Assembly (NCBI GenBank): GCA_037783545.1
Contig: JBBELK010000003.1
Location: forward strand, 372,001 to 436,000
DNA from: Henricia sp. BOLD:AAB3569
Taxonomy: Eukaryota > Echinodermata > Asteroidea > Spinulosida > Echinasteridae
Direction: 5' to 3'
Length of the DNA: 64,000 bases
Shown here: in pieces, positions 34,401 through 44,394 of the stretch
Numbering within the stretch: the stretch's first letter is position 1
Layout of the letters: each line of letters opens with the position of its first letter
The notes under the pieces: model-generated
Database searches by the model: none
What the model saw: the letters and a program-made list of their open reading frames with translations, nothing else
Told to the model about the DNA's origin: nothing
Program-made: the position numbers and the translations under genes

Positions 34401-37400
34401 AGTGGCATTACATGATACAAACAGTCCCAGGCTACATGCTTGTACACTTACGATGAATGTGATGGGTGAAATTTGGTACAAAAATTTGACAAGTTTTGTC
34501 AATAGGCCTAAATTGCTATTTACGTGACTTGAGATCCTCGTTGAGAGCAATTTCGCGTGGTGAAAGATCTCGGGATATAGATCAGTCGGATCTGTGATGA
34601 AACAAACACACCCCCAATTACAGACCACGTGGATTACCATTATCCTTCAAAATGATTGGTTGGTGGAAATTTCGGGGGGCGTGGCTTAATTAAACGTGTC
34701 CAGTTCGGTCTATTGTACATAAGTGGGTCACACGGGCGGTCGGGTTGGCGTACGGGTTCTTTCCTCGCCTTCACCTCTGACGTCCCGGGTTCGAATCCGG
34801 GGCGTGTATGTGGATTGGGTTTGCAGTCCCTACTTGACCGCGTTGGTTTTCCCCTGGGGCATTTCTCTGGGGGTTTTCCTCCCACTTCTAAAACTGCAAC
34901 TCCTTCTTCGTCATCTCAAGTTGATAATATAGTATAGTTTAAGCTAAAACCGTATAGTTGATGGCATAAAGGGCTTAGTTGCCGAAGATGCCATAAAATA
35001 TACAACAACAACAACAAGTGGGTCACGAGTTATAGGTCAATATCACCAAACACGTAAGGAGTGAGCGGCATATAATACAAAAGAAATTCCAGGCGTAACG
35101 CAGACATTCCAGGGGGAACACAGACATTCCAGGCGGTATCTGGGCACCGCCAGGAATTTCTATTGTGTTTTGGTATTTTATTGAGCGTGGATTTCTTTTG
35201 ATGGTCGCAAAAAGAATACTAGCCAGCGCGACTTAAGACCCTTTTTTGCATTGCGGGTCACATATATGTTATTCATGTTGTTTTGCGCAACGCTTTGCTA
35301 AAAACCACACCCGTTTGGTTACCACCCAAATGTCGCTGGTGTCCTATACCCACATGTTAAAATGGAAGGCAAACCCCTGTTCCGGGCTACTCGCCAATGG
35401 CAGTTTCAACACGTGAGGTGCCGGTGATGACGTAGATATACGCGGTGCTACTTCAATGTTCGCCATAGGTATGTCGGAGGAACCTGGACGTCTTTGAGCT
35501 ACATTCACGCTAATGGGATAACAAATAGGAAAACAATATATTGGGATTGTGTCCAATCATCACACAATTACCATTTGCATAATGGCTGACATCCCAAATT
35601 CTTCACTTTAAAATGGAGGTGCAGTTTATAGAAAGTCACATATTACATATTACGTGGTGCACGCCATACCATTCTGTAATTCGCACCTGCCGCGTGCACC
35701 ACATAGCAAGAAACATTTAGTCTGGTCATATGAATACTAAGTGTGCATGTGAAAGGAAGTACGTCAATACACCAGACGCTATTCACACGAAACACGCAAA
35801 AGGTTAATTAAGTAATTCCAAACGTTAGAGAGCTGCTTCACAATAAACTATACTACCACCGCATGCGCCTGGCTTCCCACGCACACACAAGCGGGTGACT
35901 TTTACGTTCACGGGGCGCTATAAAACGCGCGGCGCGGGGAGGCAGCAAGCACGCACATGCAACACGGGGAAAGCCACCGCAGGGGACGATGGGATTACAA
36001 TACGACGACGAGATTTTGTGCGCGTGTGACCCATAGAGTGGTGTGACCCCACTTTATTACAAAACGATTACAATCTGATTACAATATTAAAGGAATACGT
36101 CGTATGACCCCAGTCGTCGTTAGAATTATTACAATCGCTTTACAATCGAGTAATAATACGAACATTTTCTAGTGTGACTCCGGCCTTAGTCTCACCAGAA
36201 TCCGTAGCTACACCCGAGCGGATCGTTGGCGATGATTGCCTCCGCGTGCTCCACACTTTGAGCGCCAAGTAGAGCTCGAATCATCGTGAAATAAGCTGTC
36301 AAAGGAAAACGTTATTAAATGAGCGTGTCCAGATTTTTCCGGAAAAAGGACTTCGTTTTAAACCACGAAACATATCAAATAACTCCCCAAAATACTATCC
36401 ATGGGAAGAAAACATGAAATTTACAATCTCCAATTTGGATGTGGAAGCAAAAAGGTTGGTGTAATTTTATTGCAGTTTACAAAACTACAACTTCGTGGAC
36501 AAAACGTTACGAAGACCCAGAGGGGACATTTAAGTATTTTCCTTTTTTGTTTTTTTAATACGTACGTACGTGATAATACTATGTACGTACGTGATAATAC
36601 TACGTACGTACGTGATAATTTAATACGTAAGTACGTGATAATTTATCACGTAAGTACGTGATAATTTATCACGTACGTACGTGATAATTTATTACGCACG
36701 TACGTGATAATAATACGTACGTACGTGATAATAATACGTACGTACGTATTATTATCACATACGTAGGCCTACGTACTATTATCACGTACGTACGTATTAA
36801 ATTATCACGTACGTACGTATTATTATCACGTACGTACGTATTGTTGTCACGTACGTACGTGATAATAATACGTACGTACTTATTATTATCACATACGTAC
36901 GTGATAATAATACGTACGTACGTATTATTATCACATACGTAGGCCTACGTACTATTATCACGTACGTACGTATTAAATTATCACGTACGTACGTATTATT
37001 ATCACGTACGTACGTATTGTTGTCACGTACGTACGTGATAATAATACGTACGTACTTATTATTATCACATACGTACGTGATAATAATACGTACGTACTTA
37101 TTATTATCACATACGTACGTAGTAAAAAAACAAAAAAGCATAATACTTAAATGTCCCCTCGGGGTCTTCGTAATACGTCAACGTTTTATACAAATTATAT
37201 AAATTGTGATTCGCGTCTATGAAGATATTGTCGACGCTTGAAATGAACTCGATTTCCTTGGGAATTAACTCTCTTGTATTTGGGAGAGCTACCGAGGCCC
37301 GCTGGGGGGGGGGGGGGGGGGGGGGAAATAGAATAAAACAAGCTATGACCAAAAAGCAGAACAAGGCATTTGGAGAACCATGCGGCGGTTATAACAGTAA

Positions 37401-40400
37401 ATTCACCGGTTCGTTTTCTGCCAACTATTTTTGGAAAGATTATATCATTGGACCACGTGACACCATGACCGTTAGCTGACGCGGCATTCCCGGGTAGTCT
37501 GCCAGGGTAGGTGTAGGCCACGAAATCTTCCGTGGGAAGGTCGGGGTACAGTTCCGGATCAGGCTTGACGTGGGCGTACACGACGTACGCAAGCGACACT
37601 ACCAGGCTGTCACCGTCTTCGTTGTGTGCTAAAATGCTCTGAAATTAAAATAACAGAGTCCCATTTAAATTGAACTTGGCAAACTCATTTCATCTTCTTC
37701 CAACATAATTATTAGAAAAAAGTGAATAGATCCCGCGTACGAAGTATACGATTTCCATTCGCATTCTATTCGCATGTCAACATTCCTTATGATAGCGTGA
37801 GTCAGCATTTGTGCCCCGAATTCTTTCAAATGGAGGTGCAGTTTAGAAACTCACATACATGCGCTACATGCCGCAACGCCGTGAGAGTTCTAAGTATTTT
37901 TATTTGATTTTTTTTAATATTGGACATTTAGCATTGGTTCATATGCGGCCTGATTTACTTGGGTGCACCCTATAGGCCTATAGAATCAAATTGTCAGCGC
38001 CCATGTTGGTTGTATTTAAACACGTGGGTTTGATTATACAGCCAAGTTGAAATTACATGTACATGAATAATGAAAGTTTGAAGGCATTTTCATTACCCCC
38101 ATAAAATTGAACAGAATTGAAAAGGAATAAGTGTTTGGTACTGCAAAATCGGAATATAGAATGAAGTACATGACGCCAAAGCTTTTCGACTTAAAATCAG
38201 AGTAAAACGCACGAATGGCGTGGGTACGCTATCGATATAGTATAAGGCTAAAGCGGGAATGACGTGTTCATAATGCTGCGCGCTGATTGGTCAGCTGACA
38301 ACAGCAGGGAGCACGCTACTGCGCAAGTGCAGTTAGACCACATGTAGCGTGTGAACAAATTATTTCTGTACGTGGCTTCGAGCATGTGCAGATGCATGAT
38401 ACTGCGTTCTCTGGCCAGTACAGTGAACTACTGTTCGCTGTATTGTTTCGAGCACTCTGGGTGATCAAGCAAGTGTTGTCCTATAGCAGATGTGCATTCG
38501 GGCTGTGTTCTTGCAGACACGCGATAGCTGTTTGCGGGAAGCAGGCAAGTTGCTGCGGATGGAGGAGGGAACATGCTGTTTAATGCGATCCTACGTACCG
38601 AGCTTCACATCGGCACCGAAACTCATATATTGTTAAGTTGTGTGGTAGGTAATACGTATTTACATACTGACGGAAGTAACCTGCGCGCAGTAAATATTAC
38701 ACGTGGCTGCACGGTGTAGTAGGCGCGCGTCACGGCTTTAGTCACTTGTTCGAAAGTTTATGAATTTTTTCCTCCCCACAGTACTTTAAGATACACGGGA
38801 CATTTATTCGGTCCGTGAATTGAAAAGATGAGACTCCTGTTTTATTGTCCCGAAATGCTGTGAGAGTTTTTAAATTTGATTTTTCCTATGGGGACTCCAT
38901 TTAGTGTGGTGCACCCTTATAAAGACAAACGTACATGTTGTTTTCCATCTTGATCAACGTAATTCAGCATTAAGTCTGAGCATCCTGAGGTTTGTGGCTG
39001 GCCAAGCAGTCCATTGAGTTCCGGGCTGATGTGCACAAGGAAGATCTGGGACACAGACAAAAGGGGAATCAGGTTTGGTCCCCACTGTTAAAAAAAATGT
39101 CTGTATGCACAAGACACTTCACTCTACGTTGTCTCTCCCCACCCAAGTGTATGAATGGGCAAATACAGTTGGGGAAACCCAACTAGTTACTGGGAGTAGA
39201 ACTGCGATGGACTGGCATCCCTATAAGAGGAGTAGCACTGCTCCTAGTCACTCCATGCCTAGAAACCGGGGATGAGTACCGGCCGTATGAGCCAGTATGG
39301 GCTCGTAAACGACTTACCTACTTTTACGGAACGTCATGGGAGCAAACTTACCACAACGTTATTGTTTTTATCCGTTTGAAGTTGTTTTGTCCGTAAAAAT
39401 ACGAATTCTTCGTCAATGTCCGTAAAATTACGGAGCTCGATCTTTCAATAAACAATGTGAATTCCGCAAATTTACGAAAATTCCGTATAAAAATACGGAA
39501 ATTTGTTCCAAAACCCGAAAACAAATTTTACGGGGTTTTACGGAAAGTTCTGGCAGCAAAATTGTCAAAACGTATTTCTGTTCCGTAATTTTATGAAATA
39601 AATATTACGGAAATAAACCGTTTATCCAATGTGTTTGTGCTATTAAAAATACAGATTCTACGTCTCTAGTCCGTAAAATTACGGAAATATATTTATTTCG
39701 TGAAAACATCGTGGAGACCATTTCACGTATAGAAATGTCCTTGTGGGTTTGGAGAGGGTACCGACGATTAGTCTGGTACCCGGACCAAAAATTCTTTGAC
39801 TAGACTGAATTTAAGGTCCGGCAGCCGCCAATTTCGCCATTTTGAAACAGGAGGAATTCCTCCTTTTTCCGAAGGTTCCCGAAGTTACCCGAATGCACGT
39901 CCGGTCGTCCGGACGTTACCGTTAATCGTCGGGTCAATTCGTCATTGTTTCGAGAATTTGAATTGACGTCGCGTGCACGTACGCGTGCTGCTGCGTGTGT
40001 ATTTATGGTGATGCCACGGATTTAAAACTATACCCAGTGGCTGTCAGTGGCTATATTTACGGGATTGCAACAGCAGATTAAAACTAATGTACAATATGGA
40101 GCTCACTGGGTGATGCAGACAAGGTTTGAATTTTCTTTTTGATGCTATCCTACATGTATATATTAAAATAGGCATATTTAATATTTTAAGGTTAATAATA
40201 TATAAATTTGTATTGGTCAAATATGGAATAACTCCTTTCAAATTGTTGTACACTCATATAGCGCGCAGCGCGCTTTGAAAATTAACGGTTATGTGCTTCT
40301 AAAAATAAATGCATGACGTAATGCTTAAAGTGCTAGTTTAAACACCACAGTAGCCGGTCCTCATATTCAGTTGTTGCATGTGGAATATGTGGAGCGGGAA

Positions 40401-43400
40401 CCAGTCTAACCGACGATGTGTTTTTTGTTTATATCTAAAGCGCCCTCTGTTAAAAATTGGTCGTCGTTATGCGCGCACATCCTGTTTTGCATAAATTTGA
40501 CAGGCGACTCATTCCTTAATTAAATGTATGCAAAACATGATGCGTGCGCATAACGTCGGGCATGTTTCGGTTTGTTGTGGCGTAAGAGGGCACATCAAGG
40601 TGGAAGTGTAAGAAAATTTGTTTGGTATCAACGGGGTGGGGGTGCGGGTGGGGGCGGGGGTTGGGGCGGATAGTGTCACTCTGTATACTTATTTCAAGTC
40701 TGAGGTTGCGAATAATTCACATTATGTAAAGTAATTGGTGATTCAAACTCGATATCGGACTTGGAATGAGACTACAGTGACGCCATCCGCTCCCCTGTAG
40801 TTCATATCGAAGCAATTTTTTTTACACGAAATCCTGGTGTGTAGATGTTTTTCTTTCACCTCTAAAACTAAGCATTACTTCAGGCTTACTATACAGCTTC
40901 TATCTATCCCATGGCACTGTACATGTACAGTTGCTACAGTGCCATGGGCACTATTTGGACCATTAATTTTAATTCATTGTAAGATGGCGCATAGTGACTT
41001 CACCCTGACGTTATTATAATGTGCCACAAACTTTGTAACATGAAACATACTTGCAAAGTTTAATTTGTATCCGCTGTTGGGTTCTGCAGATAAAGGTCAT
41101 CGAAGCTTTAAAATTCCATTGCACGTATTATGGCAGTTGATGACGTCATCAAAGTTTGACACCACAGGTATGTGTATTGACCCAAGGCCAAGTTATATAT
41201 GGGTCTGTCCACAGTAATGGGGTACATTTGAAAAATAAGTCAATAATTCCTTTCAGATGCCTTTAGTTTATCTCAGAATTAAAGAAATGTCCTTGTTTTG
41301 TTCTCGGGAGATAACTTTTGCCCAAAAAGGTAAGAAATTGCTGCCACAACATACATTTTTGAAAAGCTTGTGTACAAATTTTCCTATTACGCATGTAACG
41401 TGGACAGACAATTTTGTGACATTTTTTTCCGTCTTTGTTACATGCGTAATAGGAAAATTTGTGCACGAGGTTTTCAGAAATGTATGTTGTAGGACTATTT
41501 TTCTTACTCCTTGGTGAAAAAGTTATTTCCTCAGTTTAGCTTGATAATTTAAAGATAAAATTAAGACATTTGAAGTGAACTGGGAACTAAGATCTTGAAT
41601 GTTACAGAATAAAATGTACCCCATTACTGTGGACAGACCCATATTCCAACTTTGAACATTTTAAACAAACGTCCCCACAGACATCCGTTTAAAATACGTT
41701 TTGAGGATTTTTTTAATTTTTTATCTCGGCGCTATTTCGCATGATGACGTCATCACTTTTTTAAAAAGCCTGAGGGGATCTGATACTAACAGTAATCGTT
41801 GACCATATACATTGTACCTCCCACCTCTTAACTTGACGAAACCTGTAAACTAAAATCCATATATATTACAATATTTATTATTGTTATTATTACTTCTTCC
41901 TGGTACTGAAACCAAGGATCCCTCAAAAGTGCCCGCTCGCAAGCGTGAGGAAACCCATGGGCAAAAGACGATGAATTAGAAACAGCCAGAGACACCGGAG
42001 AATCCCCTTGCTTTTCATGAAAGAATGGTCTGGGATCTTTAAAGTGCGTTACCTAACACACTGGACCAACGACTGTACCGTACATCTCTTCCGAAAGATG
42101 GAGCAACTGTGGTCAAGTGCCTTGCTCAATTGCATAGGTACCACGGGCAGTATCGAACCCGCAGCCCCAAGATTTCACCAGAGTGTTGATCAACGAGTAA
42201 ACACGAGTACCCCATTTCGGCCGGCTCACCTTGTAATATTCAACCCCAGAACCGTCTGAAATCCCCCTTAGTTCGTCCTCGTATTGAGGGTGACATTCCA
42301 CCATGGCACCTAGGTATTCCTCGTACACCTTCCTGCCTTCGTCGCTGCCGTAGTACGGCAAGAAGAGCTCGTTCAGAGACTTGCTCTGGTCGCAGTATTC
42401 CTGGATGCGTGACTTGAAAGTTCGCCCCTGTGTATTATGAAATATCGGGTTTGACTATATTCCTATCGACTATGTTCTACCAAAATTTAAAATATATTGA
42501 GTATTTACAGCGTATTACGAAGACCTAGAGGGGACATTTAAGTATTTTCCTTTTTTAATACATGTACGTACGTACGTACGTACGTACGTACGTGATAATT
42601 TAATACGTACGTACGTGTACAGTTTCGGCATCTCAGTTTAAAGGAGAAGGGTACCCATTAAACAAAATACCTTGTGCTCAAAAAGTACAACTCGTAAATT
42701 ATTTTAATGCAAAGAAAAATAAATATTACCTACTGAAAAGCGCACAAGAACTTCACAAAGAATCGAAATTTTAGCGATGCGTCGCACTATGGGCGGCCAT
42801 TTTGTCCTAATACTGGTCAACGGATGACGTTTTTGCGGACAACGTTTTTGTGTATTGCCATTGAAATGCACGAATGACTTGTACGCGAAAACGTCATTCT
42901 TTGCCCAATATTGGGACAAAATGGCGGCGCCCATAGTGCGACGCATCGCTAAAATTTCGATTCTTTTTGAAGTTCTTGTGCGCTTTTCAGTAGGTAATAT
43001 TTATTTTTCTTTGCAATAAAATAATTTACAAGTTGTACTTTTTGAGCACAAGGTCTTTTGTTTCTTGGGTACCTTCTCCTTTAATGGTACGTGTTCGCAG
43101 ACGTATCCGTGTGACATACCACAAATTTGGTGTAAACAAGTCGAAATTAATTTTATACGTACCGCTCCCGTATCAAACGGCTCCCATACGTTGTCCTACG
43201 TGTGTCTGATCCGCATCACGTACGAGGAGACCGCATAAAGTGATGACGTCAAAGCTGAAAATGGTACGGATACGTATACGCGCGCGGATTTTGAGCTTTC
43301 CGAAACTGTCTAATTTACTGTTATCACGTACGTACTGTTATCACGTACGTACTGTTATCACGTACGTACTGTTATCACGTACGTACGTATTAAAAAAACC

Positions 43401-43970
43401 AAAAAGCACAATACTTAAATGTCTTCTCTGGGTCTTCGTAGTACATCAACGTGGTGTGCAGTGTACTGTTAGGCCTACTATACTAGTATATGACTGAGTG
43501 ACGTGAAAGGTATTTTTGCACGTACATTGTACATGTATATTGTAGTATGCCTTTCAATCAGAGGAGAAAAATACAATACAAGCCGTTTCTGTTGAGGCCT
43601 ATTATAATGTGTTGAAAAATACACACACACAATTTTTCCCCTACATTCTAAACTCGCTTTTTTATTGGAAACTCCACAGTGGGCACATCAAAAGGAGGTA
43701 TAATACTAGATGAAAATTTCATAATGTCTTAAATTAATCAAAATAATACTTCGAACAGTAAAGAAATGTCCATATTTTACAATCATATTGCAAAAATTAA
43801 CAGAATAAATTTGGCTGGGCACACTGTATAGCAAATGTCACTTTTTATGTTTTTCTGCTGCAAACTGTACTTGACCTTTTACCCACCATTTCGGCTCCCA
43901 CTTGGTAGTGCGTTCCTCGGACGTAAAGAACTGGCAAGCTTCCAGATAACATTGCGTTAGTGTCGACCAT
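31423..43970 (-). CDS. C45-family (Tan/IAT-like) N-acyl amino-acid hydrolase or acyltransferase, complete 8-exon gene
   Basis: Exons are 43970-43887, 42427-42230, 39045-38935, 37638-37407, 36295-36196, 35509-35354, 33530-33340 and 31526-31423, stop included. All seven junctions have GT-AG ends and matching phases, giving 391 residues. That is close to Drosophila Tan (N-beta-alanyl-dopamine hydrolase) and to fungal isopenicillin-N acyltransferase. Family marks in order are LPVLYVRGTHYQVG (12-25), GRTF (29-32), GCSD with the N-terminal nucleophile Cys116 after Gly115, AHNED (135-139), YPGRLPG, NIEVAP (259-264), FHFNMY (290-295), FPIYR, and the closing DLVAGTYSIYTGNP. The family is made as a precursor that cleaves itself before the Cys; the large subunit then hydrolyses or transfers small acyl amides. 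The substrate here is unknown; a beta-alanyl or amino-acid-amine conjugate is inferred only from Tan. No signal peptide is seen, so it is probably cytosolic. A possible AATAAA lies at 31327-31322. Confidence 0.9.
31600..31860. repeat. Dispersed repeat, inverted relative of 2430-2650
   Basis: 'gagttgacaagaag', 'gatagcaatggtaacaaac' and 'atgcatgatttttaagg' match the copy at 2430-2650 read backwards and the one at 54700-54990. It lies in the last intron of the Tan-like gene. Confidence 0.55.
32098..32750. mobile_element. ~650-bp inverted-repeat element (TATACTCTCCAACAAAAG)
   Basis: The left end, 'tatactctccaacaaaag' through 'ttgctgtatttttt', is mirrored at 32690-32750. TA-rich flanks on both sides fit a TA-duplicating element. 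The interior has no intact transposase. It lies in the last intron of the Tan-like gene. Confidence 0.7.
34722..35017 (+). repeat. tRNA-derived SINE with (CAA)n tail
   Basis: 'gggttcgaatccggg' (34786-34800) is a canonical B box about 45 bases after a weak A box. A ~200-base body follows with 'ccctggggcatttctctggg', and a tail 'gatgccataaaatatacaac' plus (CAA)n. It lies in intron 6 of the Tan-like gene, in antisense. Confidence 0.75.
36510..37170. mobile_element. 661-bp element, TA duplication, ACGTACGT-filled interior
   Basis: TA (36508-36509 and 37171-37172) flanks CGAAGACCCAGAGGGGACAT ... ATGTCCCCTCGGGGTCTTCG. The interior is 'tacgtacgtgataat' repeated in both orientations. Shorter relatives lie at 54539-54692 and in halves at 42518-42620 and 43320-43438. 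The open frames here are products of the repeat. Confidence 0.85.
37305..37325. repeat. G21 homopolymer run
   Basis: An uninterrupted G run lies in the intron just below exon 4 of the Tan-like gene. It is likely length-variable. Confidence 0.8.
37660..38930. other. Intron 3 of the Tan-like gene, nothing coding seen
   Basis: Part of it (37795-37880, 'aaatggaggtgcagttta') is similar to 35575-35660. The rest shows only TACATGTA words and short frames without splice support. Confidence 0.45.
38935..39045 (-). CDS. Tan-like gene exon 3, carrying the catalytic Gly-Cys
   Basis: Acceptor GTCCCAG, then IFLVHISPELNGLLGQPQTS and GCSDLMLNYVDQDGKQH, donor CAACAT/gtacgt. The exon is 37 codons, phase 0 at both sides. 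The Cys here is the predicted N-terminal nucleophile exposed by self-cleavage. Confidence 0.85.
39395..39690. repeat. Array of CCGTAAAATTACGG palindromes
   Basis: The 14-base palindrome CCGTAAAATTACGG occurs at about 39419 and 39669. Variants such as 'ccgtataaaaatacgg' and 'ccgtaaaaatacg' lie between them. It may be an element built from one short inverted word. Confidence 0.55.
39769..40408. mobile_element. 640-bp MuDR-like element, 9-bp ACCGACGAT duplication
   Basis: TAGTCTGGTACCCGGACC to GCGGGAACCAGTCTA, with ACCGACGAT repeated exactly at 39760-39768 and 40409-40417. It is the long form of the 84-bp element at 22436-22519. The interior has mirrored GC-rich blocks ('cgtccggtcgtccggacg') and no ORF. 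Confidence 0.85.
41200..41641. mobile_element. 442-bp element TGGGTCTGTCCACAGTAATG, TA duplication
   Basis: Perfect ~30-base mirrored ends with TA on both sides. An inner mirrored block ('cctattacgcatgtaacg') lies near 41400-41450. Truncated relatives are at 3690 and in the 9905 family. Confidence 0.8.
41860..42185 (-). repeat. tRNA-derived SINE, minus strand
   Basis: Read on the minus strand: 'gcgggttcgatactgcccg' (B box), 'gagcaaggcacttgaccac', 'gttgctcc', 'gtgttaggtaacgcacttt', then a tail of 'aataataac' at about 41880. This body resembles SINEs I recall from echinoderm-type genomes (memory, not checked). It starts about 45 bases inside intron 2 of the Tan-like gene. Confidence 0.75.
42518..43438. 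mobile_element. Probable TA element split by another element
   Basis: The left end CGAAGACCTAGAGGGGACAT (TA before it) and right end CTTCTCTGGGTCTTCG (TA after) belong to the family at 36510. Between them lie the TTAA element 42642-43080 and unrelated DNA (43085-43310). A single interrupted element is likely but not certain. Confidence 0.5.
42642..43080. mobile_element. 439-bp element AGGAGAAGGGTACC, TTAA duplication
   Basis: TTAA at 42638-42641 and 43081-43084 flanks mirrored arms of about 190 bases ('acctactgaaaagcgcacaa', 'agcgatgcgtcgcactatgg'). It is unrelated in sequence to the other TTAA family here. Confidence 0.85.
43887..43970 (-). CDS. Tan-like gene exon 1 with start codon
   Basis: ATG at 43970 opens MVDTNAMLSGSLPVLYVRGT, then HYQVGAEM, and ends GAAATG/gtgggt. 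The LPV-YVRG-HY-VG pattern is the family's N-terminal strand, so this is the true start. The upstream DNA (43971-44150) has no clear TATA box. Confidence 0.85.
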
Positions 43971-44394
43971 TTTGGACCACTGGTATAACACGGTGCATAT
44001 TATACAAGTTCAAGTCATGTTATTAATAGCACAGCTACTCAGTGAATTATGAAAGGCAGTACTGTAGCGCGACCTTGGCTGATTGAACCAGATAATAGAC
44101 GCCGCAGGGTATGGGAGCCAGTATAACATGTAGCCTAGATATTAAAGGGACGCACCGGCTTACTGTTTACATAATGTAGCAATCTAGCATCCTTGACAAT
44201 AATATTTCGATGGTCGATGTGAAAATTATTTTCTCAAAATGTCACGTAATTAACTAGAAATGTTTAAAATTAACAGAAGAGACAAATGTTGGGCTATACG
44301 CTTTACCAGCCGTCGCGTTGTATTATATGTATCATGTGTTTGTAAATAAAGGTGACGTACACGTGTTTAACCTCGATTTCTTGTTTTCCCTGAT

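Noticed and set aside
36401-37202. TYVRDN-repeat open frames
   Set aside because: Translation of the ACGTACGTGATAAT microsatellite in the TA element.
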